The position numbers and the translations under genes were made by a program. A model generated the notes under the pieces. That model ran no database searches. It was not told the DNA's origin and saw nothing but the letters and a program-made list of their open reading frames with translations. A stretch of DNA of 64,000 nucleotides from Cercis canadensis (taxonomy: Eukaryota > Streptophyta > Magnoliopsida > Fabales > Fabaceae). This document shows, piece by piece, positions 25,801 through 39,144 of this stretch. Position 1 is the first letter of the stretch. The number at the start of each line of letters is the position of its first letter. The stretch is from NCBI GenBank assembly GCA_003255065.1, contig QAOA01007661.1, positions 70,734-134,733 on the forward strand, written 5' to 3'.

Positions 25801-28800
25801 TTCAATAAACATTTTTAGACTTCCTGTTTTCTACAAGCAGAGAGATTTCTTGTTTTATCCAGCCTGGGCTTATGCATTGCCCATTTGGATTCTTCGAATC
25901 CCTCACTCTATGATTGAATCAGGAATATGGACCATCCTTACTTACCACACTATAGGGTTTGCTCCTGCTGCAAGTAGGTATGAGAATGCACTTATATGTT
26001 TCCTATTAATCAATTGATTTTGTTTTTTGTCCAACATATTTCTTTCATTCTTTAGTTTTATTGACTAGCAAACTACATTCAATTATATAATTTCAAAAAC
26101 TTTAACAGGTTTTTTTGTCAATTACTGGCATTCTTTTCTGTAAATCAAATGGCTCTCTCTCTTTTCTGTTTCATTGCTGCAATTGGAAGAACAGAAATTG
26201 TGGCAAATGCACTTGGTACCTTTATATTGCTAATTGTTTTTCTCCTTGGTGGATTCATTGTTGCCAAAGGTAAGTAGCAATTTCTCTTTTTGCACCATCT
26301 CTCCTTCTGATTGAAATGAAATATAAAATAAGATGTTTTCTTTCTTCATGTAATCTAATCATTTGGAATAATATGTGAAACTTAATTATCTCCTTCTCAC
26401 AGATAACATTGAACCATGGATGATATGGGGTTATTATATTTCTCCTTTGATGTATGGACAGAACTCCATAGCCATCAATGAATTCCTTGACAAAAGATGG
26501 AGTGCTGTAAGATCTTTTAAAAATGAAGACTTTTTTCTTTCTTCCTTAATTTGAAAGACTGCATCATTAGTAGTTTATTGCTGCTTGTTTCTCTTTTCCA
26601 CAGCCCAATATTGACCCAAGAATTCCTGAGCCCACAGTTGGGAAGGCTCTTCTCAAGGCCAGAGGAATGCTTACTGAGGATTCTTGGTATTGGATTTCTG
26701 TTGGTGCTCTCCTAGGCTATTCTATGCTTTTCAACATTTGTTTCATTGCTGCTCTAACATTTTTGAACCGTAAGTTCCAATGCTAATCTTTCTTTCTGTT
26801 ACACTTCTAAGACCTTGTTTCTGACATTGTCTTAATTTCAAATTGCAGCATCTGGAGATTCTAAATCTATTATAGTACAAGAGGAACATAAAAGGTCAAT
26901 AATAAACGAATCATCCTCTATTGAACAACTTGAAGGGAGAACTACAGGTAACAGTTCATCTTTGACAGCTAAATTGTTTGAAGGTACTGAATTTACCTTT
27001 TGCTCTCTTGCAAATAAACAGTAATAGTATTTCTCTTCTAAGAAATTAGACTTTCTTGCGGATAAAATTGATACTTACATCAAGTACATCACAGCCAATA
27101 GTCAGAAGAAAACTTGTACAAGTTACAGTTTGCTTTCATCAGAATGTATAGCTTATCCACTGTGGCTTTAGGTTTTTCACATTTTGAACTGCAGCAGTAA
27201 CCTTTCCATTCTTGAGCTGATATGATTACACGCCTAACCTATGTTGGCAATAAAATTTTCCTCCATTTTAATCAGTGATAATGATGATTATTGCAGAAAC
27301 TACTACGAAAGAAAGAAACACCTCAGTTGGCTCAATTCCTAAAGCAGCAGAGAATGCAACAACCAAGAAGGGAATGGTGTTGCCCTTTCAGCCCCAATCA
27401 CTTGCTTTTGATCATGTGAACTACTACGTTGATATGCCAACTTTAAATTCTTTTACCCTTTAGTCTCTCTTTTATCATCCCCAACTGTAATTCACTTTAG
27501 ACGTAATCCTATATGATCAATTTCTCAGCATTTGCTTCTCACATGTATATTTTCCTAGCAGTGCCAATTGGTTTTTCTACATTCACATTTATCACTTTAT
27601 TTCCAACATAATTTTATAAAAAACAGAAAAGAGAACATACATGTTTTTTTTCTGACTCATGAGCGGCAATCAGTTTACTTTTACCATTGATCAAATAAGT
27701 AATGCAGACATTACAATGATGACTGTGTTTCTATTACCATATCATATTTTATTTACAATTATTATAATTTTTTGCAAGTATTTATGGTATCAAAGCTTCC
27801 AGGTCTTGAAAATGAAGAGGAAGAACCAAGGGGATGAAGAGAGCAGACTCCAACTACTAAGAGATGTCAGTGGTGCTTTTAGGCCTGGAGTTTTAACAGC
27901 ATTAGTTGGTGTAAGTGGGGTTGGAAAAACCACCTTGATGGATGTATTAGCAGGAAGAAAAACTCGCGGATATGTTGAAGGAAGCATTATGATCTCTGGT
28001 TATCCAAAAAACCAAGTAACTTTTGCCCGGATTAGCGGTTATTGTGAACAAGATGCTGACCATTCTTCAAATGTAAGAGTATATGAATCTCTAGTGTTTT
28101 CTGCTTGGCTGCGTCTTGGTAAGGAGGATAACAAAGAAACAAAGAAGGTATGTTATATGTTTTGGTAGCTCGAGAGGAGCAGAACTTTCAAATGCATTAT
28201 TTCAGTTATTACTACTAGTAGTTTTGGACGAGATATCAGTCACACTATCTATATGTTTTGGTAGCTTGAGACTACATTAGCTATAAACAGAAGTTGAGAC
28301 CTTCAATTCTAGGACATTTCATTTCTTGAGGATCAAGTTATGGCGAATTACCTCTGGTATTGAAGTCATTACTAACATAATTATTCTTAACAGTCCCCTT
28401 TCAATGTTACAGATGTTTGTTGAGGAAGTTATGGAGCTTATTGAGCTACAACCAATAAGGAATTTTCTAGTTGGACGTCCAGGAATAGACGGCTTATCAA
28501 GAGAACAGAGAAAGAGACTCACCATTGCAGTAGAATTGGTTGCCAATCCTTCCATTATCTTTATGGATGAGCCAACAGCAGGTCTTGATGCTAAAGCTTC
28601 AGCAATTGTAATGCGCACTGTTAGAAATACAGTTGATATAGGCCGAACTGTTGTCTGCACAATTCATCAACCTGCCATTGACATATTTGAAACTTTTGAT
28701 GAGGTACATATGACTATTTAAGATTTAGCAGTTGAAACTTTTATGTCTATGCTTGTTTTGAAGGCACCATGTTCACCCTCTTAATATCATCTTGCCTTCA

Positions 28801-31466
28801 GTTACTTTTGATGAAGACAGGAGGAGGCATTATATATGGTGGTCCCCTTGGTCGACATTCTAAGAAGCTTACAGAATACTTTGAAGTGAGTATGACTTCT
28901 ACCCAGCTAATGAATGTTTCGATTAGCTGTGAAAAAATAGATTCTGCAAAAGAATTGAATTTGAAGGATTGATATTTAAAAAAAAAAAAAAAATCAGTTT
29001 TATATTTGGGTATGTTAAATGAGAAGTGATTTTACAGTAATCAGTTTTTGGTAGATAAAGTTTGATATGACACCCTGAGTCCCACATCAGAGGGATAAGT
29101 GAGTGCTACATGATATGTAAGCTTAGAATCCCACTACTTGTAATTTAAGCATTTTTGGTCTATATCGTTATAAGGCTCATTTAAGTTAATTAAACAATAG
29201 CTTCTTGGGTTGTTACACTTGAATTAGTAACTTGTCACCTATCTTACAAAATGTTTATAAGTACAACCTTCTGCAGGCTATTCCAGGGGTTCCTAAGATT
29301 AAAGATGGATATAATCCTTCCACATGGATGTTGTAGATCAGTTCTCCAGAAGTTGAATCTCAGCTTGGTGTAGACTTTGCAGAATTATACACTAAGTCGG
29401 AATTGTATCAGTAAGTAGCACTTGGCGCTGCATTTCCATAGATTTTCTGCCTGTGTTCCTTAATATATCTGAAAGTACTCAAGATGACATGGTCTTTTTC
29501 TTTTGATTTTTTTTTACTAAATTCTTATCTAGGAAGAATCAGGAACTTATTAAAGAGCTAAGCACACCAATACCAGGAACAAAGGACCTTTACTCCCAGC
29601 TAAATACTCCCAATCCTTCATTACTCAATGCAAAGCTTGCTTCTGGAAACAGCATTGGTCCTATTGATAACGCCATACGTTTCTTCTTCACAGTAGCTGT
29701 AGGTGTAATTTTTGGACTCATTTTCTGGAACAAAGGAGATAAAATGTAAGTCCACAAGTTCTTTTTGTCCTCATTGCACTTTAATTATTGATAGGTAAAT
29801 ACTTCCACTTCAACTATAATCAACACTACAAAAAAATTCTACACTGTAAAATAAGGGAATAATTTACAGCCTTATAGATGTTGAATGATATCTCCTGTTG
29901 GAACTGTCATCACAGTATTTTCAGAGGCTGCAGAACCATCTATAAGAACTCTTGCTTTCCCTATATGTAAAAGACGCCATCAACAATTTATTGATCAACA
30001 TTTTCATTGAAAAAAATCTTCTTTATTCTTGCAAATGTGAAATTATATTAATGTCAAATTGTTACTCTGCAGACAAAAGGAACAAGACCTATTTAATCTT
30101 CTGGAAGCTGTGTATTCAGCTATTCTCTTCCTCGTAGCCACCTACACTTCCTCTGTGCAACCTATCGTTGAAAAGGAAAGAACAGTCTTCTACCGCGAAA
30201 GAGCAGCTGGAATGTATTCAGCTTTGCCATATGCATTTTCTCTGGTAAATGCATCCAATCCCTTCACAAGAAAGAAACAAGTAAAAAAATTTGATAATCC
30301 CAGTGACCAGCAAACGTACACAATCCACCAATATTGCCTTGCAGGTAGCAATAGAGGTGATTTATGTTTCAATAAAGACTCTACTCTACACTCTTATCAT
30401 TTACTCAATGATTGGCTTTCATTGGGAAGTTGACAAGTTCTTCTGGTTCTACTACTTTATATTTATGTCCGTTACCTAATTCACACTGTACGGGATGATG
30501 CTTGTAGCTCTGACACCGACTCACCGCATTGCTGCAATTGTTATGTCCTTCTTTCTGGAACTTGTTCTCTGGTTTCCTTAACCCAAGAACGGTATGTCTG
30601 GCAAAGCATTGAATAAATTTTTTTTTTATTTATGGACAGGAAGTGAAAACAATAATTGCATATTAGCCTGCACTGCATTATTCAAGGACTATAGATCACA
30701 CAATTAATGTACCTACTGAAATCACTTCGCAAATCTGTTATAACAAACTAATCATCTGCATGAAGAATTCAACATCAAAGTGCTCAAATGTTATCGTAAT
30801 ACATTGATAATCTATAACTGTAACAGGATCATGATAGACTGCTTTCCATGTAAGATGAATCAACTACTAGAATTGATCATTTCAAAGTCAGAACACAACG
30901 TTCTGTCATAACATTGAACTTAACACACAGCTAGCAAGTGTTTTAACATTCTTGTGTTTCAAGACTGACTGCTATTTACACAACACAGCACCTTTTGTGA
31001 ATCACATTTACGTCTGTTGCGGAATGCAATATTTTATCATTAAAGACACTTGAATTAATCATTGCTTATGCCAAAACAATGTTACATATTCAAGGTATAA
31101 CAAAGGTGTAAACTTTGAGGTGTGCAAGTAAACTTATCCTTTCAAAACAACATATCAAAACAAACTGAAACCATTAGTTGATTCTCACGAATGCAGGAAA
31201 CTCCAATATGGTGGAGGTGGTGTTATTAGGCATCTCAAACAGCTTGGACTATATATGGCCTCGTGATGTCCCAGGTCGGAGACAAGATTTCTCCACTAGA
31301 GGTGCCTGGACATGAATCCATATCAGTAAAATTGTACCTTGAGAAGCACATGGGGTTTGAATATGACTTCCTAGGAGTTGTTGCTTTGGCTCACATTGCT
31401 TTTGTTCTCTTTTTCTTATTTGTATTTGCATATGCCATCAAGGTCCTTAACTTTCAGAGAAGATAG
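22890..31466 (+). pseudogene. Second PDR/ABCG copy, 5'-truncated and broken
   Basis: This is a tandem duplicate of the transporter at 1362. Homology starts inside intron 3 (about 22890), so exons 1-3 are absent. Exons 4-20 are recognisable: 23160-23244, 24244-24534, 24618-24708, 25077-25977, 26109-26269, 26403-26506, 26604-26769, 26849-26983, 27297-27442, about 27803-28147, 28413-28703, 28802-28885, 29277-29410, 29533-29745, 30073-30244, 30345 to about 30593, and 31196-31466. Defects: the exon 4 acceptor lacks AG, the exon 12 donor reads TT in place of GT, a GAG-to-TAG stop lies at 29334, exon 17 has indels (net -15), exon 19 has a stop near 30477 and a deletion, and a TGG-to-TAG stop opens exon 20. 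Unlike the first copy it retains Walker B MDEIS in NBD1. NBD2 Walker A is GVSGVGKT (Ala to Val). Confidence 0.92.
29066..29217. mobile_element. Probable short solo LTR in an intron of the ABC pseudogene
   Basis: About 152 bp runs from tatgacaccctgagtcccac to ggttgttaca, with the gtcccacatc leader string common in plant LTRs and roughly palindromic ends. The flanks tttga (29061-29065) and cttga (29218-29222) match at 4 of 5 bases. The corresponding intron of the intact copy lacks it. It is an old, decayed remnant. Confidence 0.5.
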
Positions 31467-32534
31467 GAGTACAGAAAATTGAAAATGGAAGGCTTTTGCA
31501 CTAAATCTGTGTACCGTTAGAAATATGCAAAACATTTTCTTCTATCATGATACCTTTCAGAGTTTTCTGCAATTATTGTATTCTGTTAATTTTATTCAGT
31601 TGATTTCTTTTCTGTTTTATGTTAGACTCCTATTTCAATTAGGATTTGATTTGTGTAAGCTTTTTATTAATTAAGGAGTGATTAGAGTAACTATGTTCTT
31701 TTTCCTATTGAATGCTGTTGGAGTCTCTGTGTATTGTAGATGTTGTATGCCTTTTTTCCCAAGCAATAAAATCTCAAGCCTAAAGCTTGTGCTTCTTGCT
31801 TAAAAAAGTACCTTTTTTTAATAAAAAGGTTCTTTACCTAAACACACCTACAAGCTGTTAATGATGCTGACCGGACTTAGACTCAACATTCTGAAACGAC
31901 ATTCTGTTAGCACTTCAACTGATAATGGAAGAACTAATAATTTTATGGATGTCAAAATTGCTAAATGACTTGTTTCTGCAATAAAGGGATGCGAAAAGTT
32001 GGGTGTAAAAATTGCGTATTTCGACTTGCTATGGTTAAAATGAGCATGTTAATACTCAAGCAAAAATTTAAAGTAGCAAAGAGCGATTGTGAGTAAATCT
32101 GTTTTTGGTATGATAATCAGACAAAGAGTCAAAGTGGGTTTAAAAAATATCAATTGAACTTCTTATTGATTTCTTCTTCTGAAGTCCAATTGAACTTTAT
32201 ATTGAACATATGTGTTGATTATGATAATTCTGCCAAAGTTATTCTTTAGCATATGCAATTATGCAACACCTTGAGACTCAAAGAAAGAGCCGAAGTAGCT
32301 TAAAACAAGGATAATTGAACCATTCTGGTCAATCGCCAAACACACCCTCTTCCTTTCTGGTTGAACACCCAGTAAGGTTTTCAAGAGTTACATTATCTTC
32401 ACAACGGCAAATACATACCTCCTTTACACATTCAAACATAACAATATTTGAATTTAACTAAGCCATCTAAACTTTAACTGAACCTATACCAATATGTGTA
32501 AGCATCATTTCTCTTTTAAAACTAAAATATGACT
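31467..32534. other. Intergenic DNA downstream of the ABC pseudogene
   Basis: A possible polyadenylation signal (caataaaatc) lies near 31764. No reading frame, RNA gene or repeat was recognised up to the Mutator-like element. Confidence 0.4.
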
Positions 32535-32543
32535 CTTCTACAA

Positions 32544-33899
32544 GGCCACGTCTAGAGTGCAAATGACCAAAAATAGGTACCGGTGCAAATGGCACTCAAT
32601 GGCCAAGATGAAGCCAAGTGTACAGTCCAGATGAAAGGACTGAATATTGCCTGTAACTTGTTAATTGTAATTTGACCCCATAAAATATATGTATTTACTT
32701 GTATTTTCCTGTAAGTTTTCTCTTCTCCTCCATCATTCCGTCGAACGAAGTGGAAATACTGTATGGTTTTTGGTTTCCCTCCTAGATTGTGTTGAAATGA
32801 AGGGCTGAATGACGTTAATTCGTAGTTGGAAACCCCTAGATTGTTTTTTTTTTATTAATTTTCAAAGGTTTTATTTATTTATTTTATTAATTGTAGTTCC
32901 CAATTCGTGTTCTTTGCCGGAACTCAAAGAGACCCTTTCTCTGGCAACCTCATTCCGTTCTTCTTCTCTGCATCTTTCGCTTAACAGGAAGGACGAAATT
33001 CAAGCTTCGTCTCACATTGGCATCGCCACTCCCTTCTCCAAGGCCAGACCGTTCGAGAATCTTACGCTGAAACTCAAGGGAAGACTCATCGAAATCCCCA
33101 GTGAGATTCGAGTGCTCCATGAATTGATGGAATTTGACTTGGAGACTGGAAGGGGGTCAATAGCAGGAATAGTCCACGAGGTAAACGGATCTCGGGCGGG
33201 TCATTATGTAAACGGTGGATCCGAAAACCAGAATAGCAGAGTAGATAATGACACTGACGAGATTGTACTAGAGGTGAAGCCAAAGCTAGTGAATATCATC
33301 AGGGTTCATCTGAGAAGCTTGGATGATAATGACCGACATGAGAGGGATCAAACACAGTGTCAAAAGATGGGTCATCAAGTAATGGTACCCAAGTTTCACA
33401 TACTTGAGATTAACACTCTGTAAGAAATCGGGCAATCTTCGGGTCGGGTGGATCCGAACGCCTCCATCGCCGGGGTTGGAACTCATGCTCGGTATTATTC
33501 AGATTCAGAAATGATAGTGAGAGAAAAGGTCTAAACGGATGGAAATCGTAGATGGGTGAAGATATATATGGTGAACAAGGGACGAAGACGGATCTGAGTG
33601 AATGAAGGAATTGGATATGACTGGGCGGGTAAGTGCGGGTTTATATAACTACAACAACAACCAGAAGAGAGAGAGAATCAGAAATAGAATCGACCACGGA
33701 GGCCAACGAATGCGTCTGCAAGCCCAATCAAATGACCCAAAAGAATGGGGTCAATCTATAATTCAACTAAAAGACCTGATAACCAAGTAGTTGGTCAAAC
33801 CATCAGAGCCTTTGATTAGGCCAAGTGGATGATCCAATGGCCAATGAGTGCTATTTGCACCGGTACCCATTTTGGGTCATTTGCACTCTAGACGTGGCC
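32544..33899. mobile_element. Pack-MULE: Mutator-like element with captured KCS fragment, 1356 bp
   Basis: Terminal inverted repeats of about 61 bp (32544-32604 and 33839-33899) begin ggccacgtctagagtgcaaa and differ at only a few positions. They are flanked by a perfect 9-bp target duplication cttctacaa (32535-32543 and 33900-33908), which is diagnostic of Mutator-like elements. There is no transposase. The interior is a 3-ketoacyl-CoA synthase gene fragment with its 5' leader, which makes this a Pack-MULE. The high similarity of the two ends and the perfect target site suggest a fairly recent insertion. A 204-codon frame on the plus strand (32809-33423) is the antisense face of the captured gene plus flanking element DNA. 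Confidence 0.93.
33040..33486 (-). pseudogene. Captured N-terminal fragment of 3-ketoacyl-CoA synthase (KCS4-like)
   Basis: Minus-strand translation from 33486 gives KCS N-terminal strings: RRLPDFLQSVNLKYVKLGYH, then a hydrophobic membrane segment, ASQMNPDD, LVFGSTVYIMTRPRSVYLVD, and further on FMEHSNLTGDFDESSLEFQ and ILERSGLGE. These correspond to about the first 150 residues of KCS4/KCS17-type condensing enzymes of very-long-chain fatty-acid elongation. The catalytic Cys-His-Asn domain is absent. Two in-frame TAG codons replace Gln codons in the QLWLHLQYN region, and both are C-to-T type changes. DNA up to about 33740 probably represents the source gene's 5' UTR. No enzyme can result; a transcript could act only as RNA. 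Confidence 0.88.
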
Positions 33900-33908
33900 C
33901 TTCTACAA

Positions 33909-34252
33909 TTCGTGTTACATCATTTTTACACTTGCTGAGTCGTTCAATCAGAATATGGCAGAAAAAAAAGTTTAAGTAAACCCATGCAGAATATTTGATG
34001 AATCTGAATAATACAACTGTGCAGGTGAGAAAGTATCACTACTCTTCCCGCAAAGATATAGGATTGTGAATAGGCCTTTTGGCATTAAAAACTACAAAAC
34101 ACTTATAAAGGACTTCTGATTTAGGGTATTTCAGTTCCTGGCCTATTTACATTAACTACCAACAGAAGCAAAATGCGAAACACATCTTTAATTAGTACGC
34201 TTGATCTGTAGTTCTTATGTGGAGCATATAAAAGAGTCTTAACTACAACCTT
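33909..34252. other. Spacer between Pack-MULE and XS gene 3' end
   Basis: This contains the probable 3' UTR of the XS-domain gene (minus strand). No other feature was recognised. Confidence 0.4.
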
Positions 34253-37200
34253 TCATTGGGTTTGTTTGACAGGAGCATTGTCCAGGTCTTCAATCTCCTT
34301 CTTGCTCTTTATCATAGTCCACTTCTTGCTGTTGAAGTCCAATTTGTCCAAGTCCTCTGCGATCCCCATATACCCATACAGAATATGCTCCACATTGTCT
34401 CCATGTATTCCTGTTTCTCCAATGCTATGGCTTTTGCTATTTTTAGATCTTACTCTATCAAATTCAACTCTCCCACGATTACTATCAGAAAGATATTTGT
34501 GAAGCCTCTCTGCATCTCCCAGCCCAACAAAAGTACCCAAAAACTTCACCAAAATGATGCTTTGATCTGCAGGCTTCCCTAAGCACAATTTGATTCTTCC
34601 CCTCACAAAACCTTTACCTGCAATTTTTTTCCACCCCCCAAAAAACAAAAAAGCCAAATGTACAGTTTCAGAGGCAACAGATCATTAGTAACGCTTCTAC
34701 TTGAAATTTCTTGTATAGGATAAAAGTTTAACTAATACATATTTGCAAAAACTCCAACATTCAAATTGACGAATCATGCACATTTTATACTCAACCTAAA
34801 ACAGTGAAATATCAAATTACCTTTTCTGAAATTTTTACAAATATTTTTTAAATTTGGATTTGGATGATAACAGACTACCCATCCCCACCCAAAAACAAAG
34901 GTGCAAAACAAGAAAAATTAAAGGAAAAAAGAAAATTTTATTTTCAATCTGTCACAAATCTAAATAAAAAAAATATTCACAGTCAAACTCACCTCTTAGG
35001 AAAGCCTCAATTGTTTCCATGCTTACGACCTTCCATTCTTGAGGATCGTCACCAGACATGGTCACATTATGGATGATAACCAGAGGAGGCCAGAGAATCA
35101 AATCCTCCTTTTGAGCGAAAGCTTCCACATTGGGCAATACCTGGGGAACCCAAGTTACCGTGTCTTGAGGAACAACAGTATCCCATCCCAGCAGAACACA
35201 AATTGCTTTGTGAAGACCCAAGTGCTTTGCTCTCAACCCAGCCTTATGGGACATAAAGGCATGTGTTACTAGGCGCTGAGTGTCCATAAACTCCTTTGAA
35301 GAGCTGCGAAATGAAGAAAAAAATGTACAAGATAAATGTATTAGCATCAATCCCACTGAAGACTTCAGGGGCACAATCATCAATTATACTCCCATTGGAA
35401 GATAAAAATTCAATTGCATTCTCATCCTTGTACATCATCAAATACTAACAATTATCAAACACATAAGGAAGGAAGATAAAAAGAAACAATTTACTGTTTT
35501 CGTTAGACTACAACTGTGCAAGTTCAAGCCAGAAGCCAAGAACAAAAAACCATATGATAAACCTTGGGGATGTTCTTATTCGAGATAAATAAACAGAGAG
35601 TAAGTCAGGAAAAGAAGAAACACAAAAACATAGCAAGAACATCCTCCTCTCCAAAAGTTATTGGTGACAACCTCAAAACATCACTTTTGTAGGCATCAAG
35701 AAAATATGGTAACATATTGGCCATCAGGTTTACTTTCTCATCTAATCATCAAAACATTGACTAGCACATGGCTACCTGTGCATGATAATCAACTTCCCAG
35801 AAGTAGCACTGAAGGTCAGGAACTTGATTGTGTCAACCATACATCTCTCAAGCAACGAGGAGGGGGGATTAAAAGCAGTTAATTGTTTCAACACGAGTTT
35901 TCAGACCAGATGAATCCTCACAACAATAATTTAAGGCTCCATCATTTCCAATTCCAAGAGTTAACTTATTCCTAAATGCTACATAACAGCAGCACATATA
36001 CGACCTTAGCAAAGACTTCAAGCCTCTCTATCCTCATCCTCCAAGAATAGATAAAACCCAAAATTACTGCCATACTTGTGAATGAAAAATCAATCTTCAC
36101 AAGTAGGAAAACCTCAAAGGTCAACTAAGCAATTTTAACCTAGTAGAGCTCTACTATCCCTACAATGTCATAAGCATGTCAAAGTGATCATTTTTAAGTT
36201 TATCATTATTGAGTCAACAATGTTTAAATCCAAATCTGTTTACCCTTTGAAACTTGAACTTCTACATAAACTACCTTACATACAATCCATCTGTATTCAC
36301 TTTCTATCACAATTATCATGCCAAACTTTTTTTTCCCAAATTTCTTCGTAGTCCTCTCTTCCTCCAAAAATAAATTTAGTCTGCAATTTCGTAATCATCT
36401 AAAGGCTAAAATAATTGCTAAGATGTTATTTGTTTGAAATTTGAAAATAAAGTTAAATGCCAACTCTGGTAACAATTCTGCCCTAACTTTAAAGCAATTC
36501 ATCACAGCAGTAGATTTCATCATCAGGCAAAACCATAGATACCACTCCTGCTAGCTTTATAAGTCACATTCTTACCATATGTTTGATCCTATTGACAATG
36601 ATATGATGCCAGGATCCAACCAGGAGTCCACTGTAATGCAATACAATAACTACATGATAGCAACATTTTAAAATTCCAAACCTAACATCTATGCCCCAAC
36701 CATGATGTTAAGAATTATAGCATTTGTATTTAACTGCACCTGTAAGTAAAATACTAAAGAACTCCTGATTGAATACGAGAACAGAAATGCTCCACTCACA
36801 AAAAGAGCATCATGGGAAAGAAAACAGACCTTCTGCCACATACGATGCAGTACAAACTACCAGCTCTTCCTTGCTCTTTGTACCTTCTTTGGACATATGA
36901 GTTCAAATTCAACTTCTTGGAGTACATTAAGAATGCTTCATGTACCATTTGCTTAAACTCCTCAGAGTCCTCAGACGGCTCAGACTCTCCAGCAATTAAC
37001 CAATCTTCAGATGATTCATCATTATTGGTATGCACATTCTCATTGTAGCCATGATATTGTTTCCAAACTTTAGATGGCTTATGAAATGCACTTCTTTTAT
37101 GAAAAGGCTGTGATTTATACCAGCCTGAAGAATTAGACTTTGGATGACTCTTAACATTTTGACCACTATAATTACGAAACCGGACTGAATGACGTTGTGC

Positions 37201-39114
37201 ATGTCTTAGAGAATCTTGCGTTGCTAACCAATCATCAGATGGAAAATCTTCTTCATTGTCCTGTCCATTGTATTCTCTCTTATCCTTTCTGTATATCTCA
37301 TTGTCAAATCCAACATTACCAGATGAATACAATATATTCATTTCATCTTCATCTATCCACTCTCCAGTCTCATAGATGTCTTGAAATTCTTCAGGTGCAA
37401 CCCTTTTATTTGAATTTATTGTTCTTGAATCATGCACTCGTATTTCTTCATCTGTATTGTATTTCCTTTGGGCAAGTCTTTCTATATGGTTGTGAACACC
37501 AAGATCAGGTTTCATTTCCTGAACTCTGACAGCATGTCTATGGATTTCTGGATTATGTTTAGACAGAGAAGTATGAAACCTTTCTTGTTGAAGCCCTGAA
37601 CCTCCATTTCCTCTTTGAGATTCATAATCAGACCTCAAAATTGGTAAACGATCACCCTCTGATGGAGCCATATATGAGCCTTCATAATCTTGCGACATTC
37701 TCTTCCTAATTTCAGGATATCCAGGACCCAAATAGTCCTCACCTTCTTTTGACACAACTAATGTTCTGCTCATATTAGGATAGTCAAAATACTTCTGCTT
37801 TTGTATTGCAGGGTGGTCTTGTAATTGTATGGTACCCCTCCTGTGATTTCCGTAAGAATCTTCACCCTTATCAATTCTATCTAAACCAGGATGCATGATA
37901 CTAGGTCTGGATAACTCTCTATTATTGTATTCCATTAGAGCTTGCTCATAGTCTAATCGACCATGAGGAGCCATCCTTCTAGGGTAGTCATCATACTGAT
38001 AACCACGTTCATCTTGTGCTGTTACCTGTAATTTGGAATTAAGATATTCCTCATGTTCAGCCATGGTAGGACTATATGCACGCCGTTGGTATGCAATAGT
38101 CCTCTGCCCAGCTCCAGGATCTTTAGTAATTTCTATAAACTGCTTTTGCCCATATCCTCCAAACCCTACAGGTTCTGTAAGTTTTCCACCGCTCCTTGAC
38201 TGTTCATAAGAAGTTGGTAAATGGATGCCATCATGATGAGAACTTGGAATATCACTCCTAGACATTCCTAAAGTGGAGCTCCTATGATCCTTCAGCTGAG
38301 AAGTACTTGCAAAATCCTTTGGATAAGAAGATGATACTGTGGAGTATGAGACATCCCTATCATGAACTACAGCTTTTTCAGGACCTTTGTAGGATTCTGT
38401 AAGAGGTAACTTGTCTGAAGGCAAAAGGTCTCGATGCTGTAGTCTTTCTTGCTCCAATCTTGCCACGCCCACACTTCTTGGCAACACAGGTAACTGCCCA
38501 CTGGTTTCTTTGTATTGCGATGATAAACCCGTTTCTGGAATTATCCTGTATGATCCTCGTACTTCATTTTCTTTTATCATCAACTTATGGTCCAGCATGC
38601 CCTGTGCACTGCCTAATCTGCTTTCAATAAATTGTTTGTCTCTATTAATCCTAGACTTGCCATGCTCATATCCATAAACACGCTTGGCATCCAAATTTTC
38701 ATCACCAACATTGTATTCCATGGTTTCAGACACTTCATATCTTGGTCGCAACACCACAGGTGGTGGTGAATTACTTCTATGTCTAACCCCCTCATCAAAA
38801 TGTTGTCTTTTCCTCACTTGCTCGGTAGGAGGGGATCTTGAGCGGACCCTGATGCTCCTTCGACCTCCCAATTGCCAATCATTGTCCCTCCTCTCATAAG
38901 CATCATCACTTGCTTTGTTCATAACCACACCCCTTCGGACCCCATCTAATTTCTGAGGGCTCAAGTTCCTCTGCTGCGCTGGAGACCGATCCGACCCATC
39001 ACGGCGAGTTCTCCTGTGTGTGTCTGGACCCACTTCAAGTCTTTGCTGAGCACGCAACTTCAAAGCTGGAGATACTGTAGCATCATGTTGTTCTTCACGC
39101 CTTCTAGATTGCAT
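34253..39114 (-). CDS. XS-domain protein with split C2H2-like zinc finger, 986 aa
   Basis: Three exons on the minus strand, 39114-36830, 35303-34993 and 34617-34253, join in phase. The first 750 residues are charged and low in hydrophobicity (rich in R, E, S, Y), probably disordered. A zinc-finger-like motif has C756, C759, H776 and H781 and is interrupted by intron 1. The XS domain follows (about 826-930) with LVIIHNVTM, FLRGGKGFVRG, ADQSIILVKF and a DAERLHKYL tail. XS domains are RNA-recognition folds found in SGS3 and the FDM/IDN2 proteins of small-RNA pathways. This long-N-terminus type resembles Arabidopsis At3g22430 and has no coiled-coil XH domain. The first in-frame ATG is at 39114; the open frame runs six codons further upstream without an ATG. 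A role in RNA silencing or RNA binding is inferred from family only. Confidence 0.88.
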
Positions 39115-39144
39115 CCTTACTTTACTAAACAAAGATTATAATCC

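Noticed and set aside
32809-33423. 204-codon plus-strand frame as a gene
   Set aside because: It is antisense to the captured KCS fragment inside the Pack-MULE and has no similarity of its own.
35661-35882. Plus-strand 73-codon frame as a small gene
   Set aside because: It lies in intron 1 of the XS gene on the opposite strand and shows no motif or codon pattern.
39115-39132. XS gene start at 39132
   Set aside because: The codon there is TTG; the first ATG in frame is at 39114.
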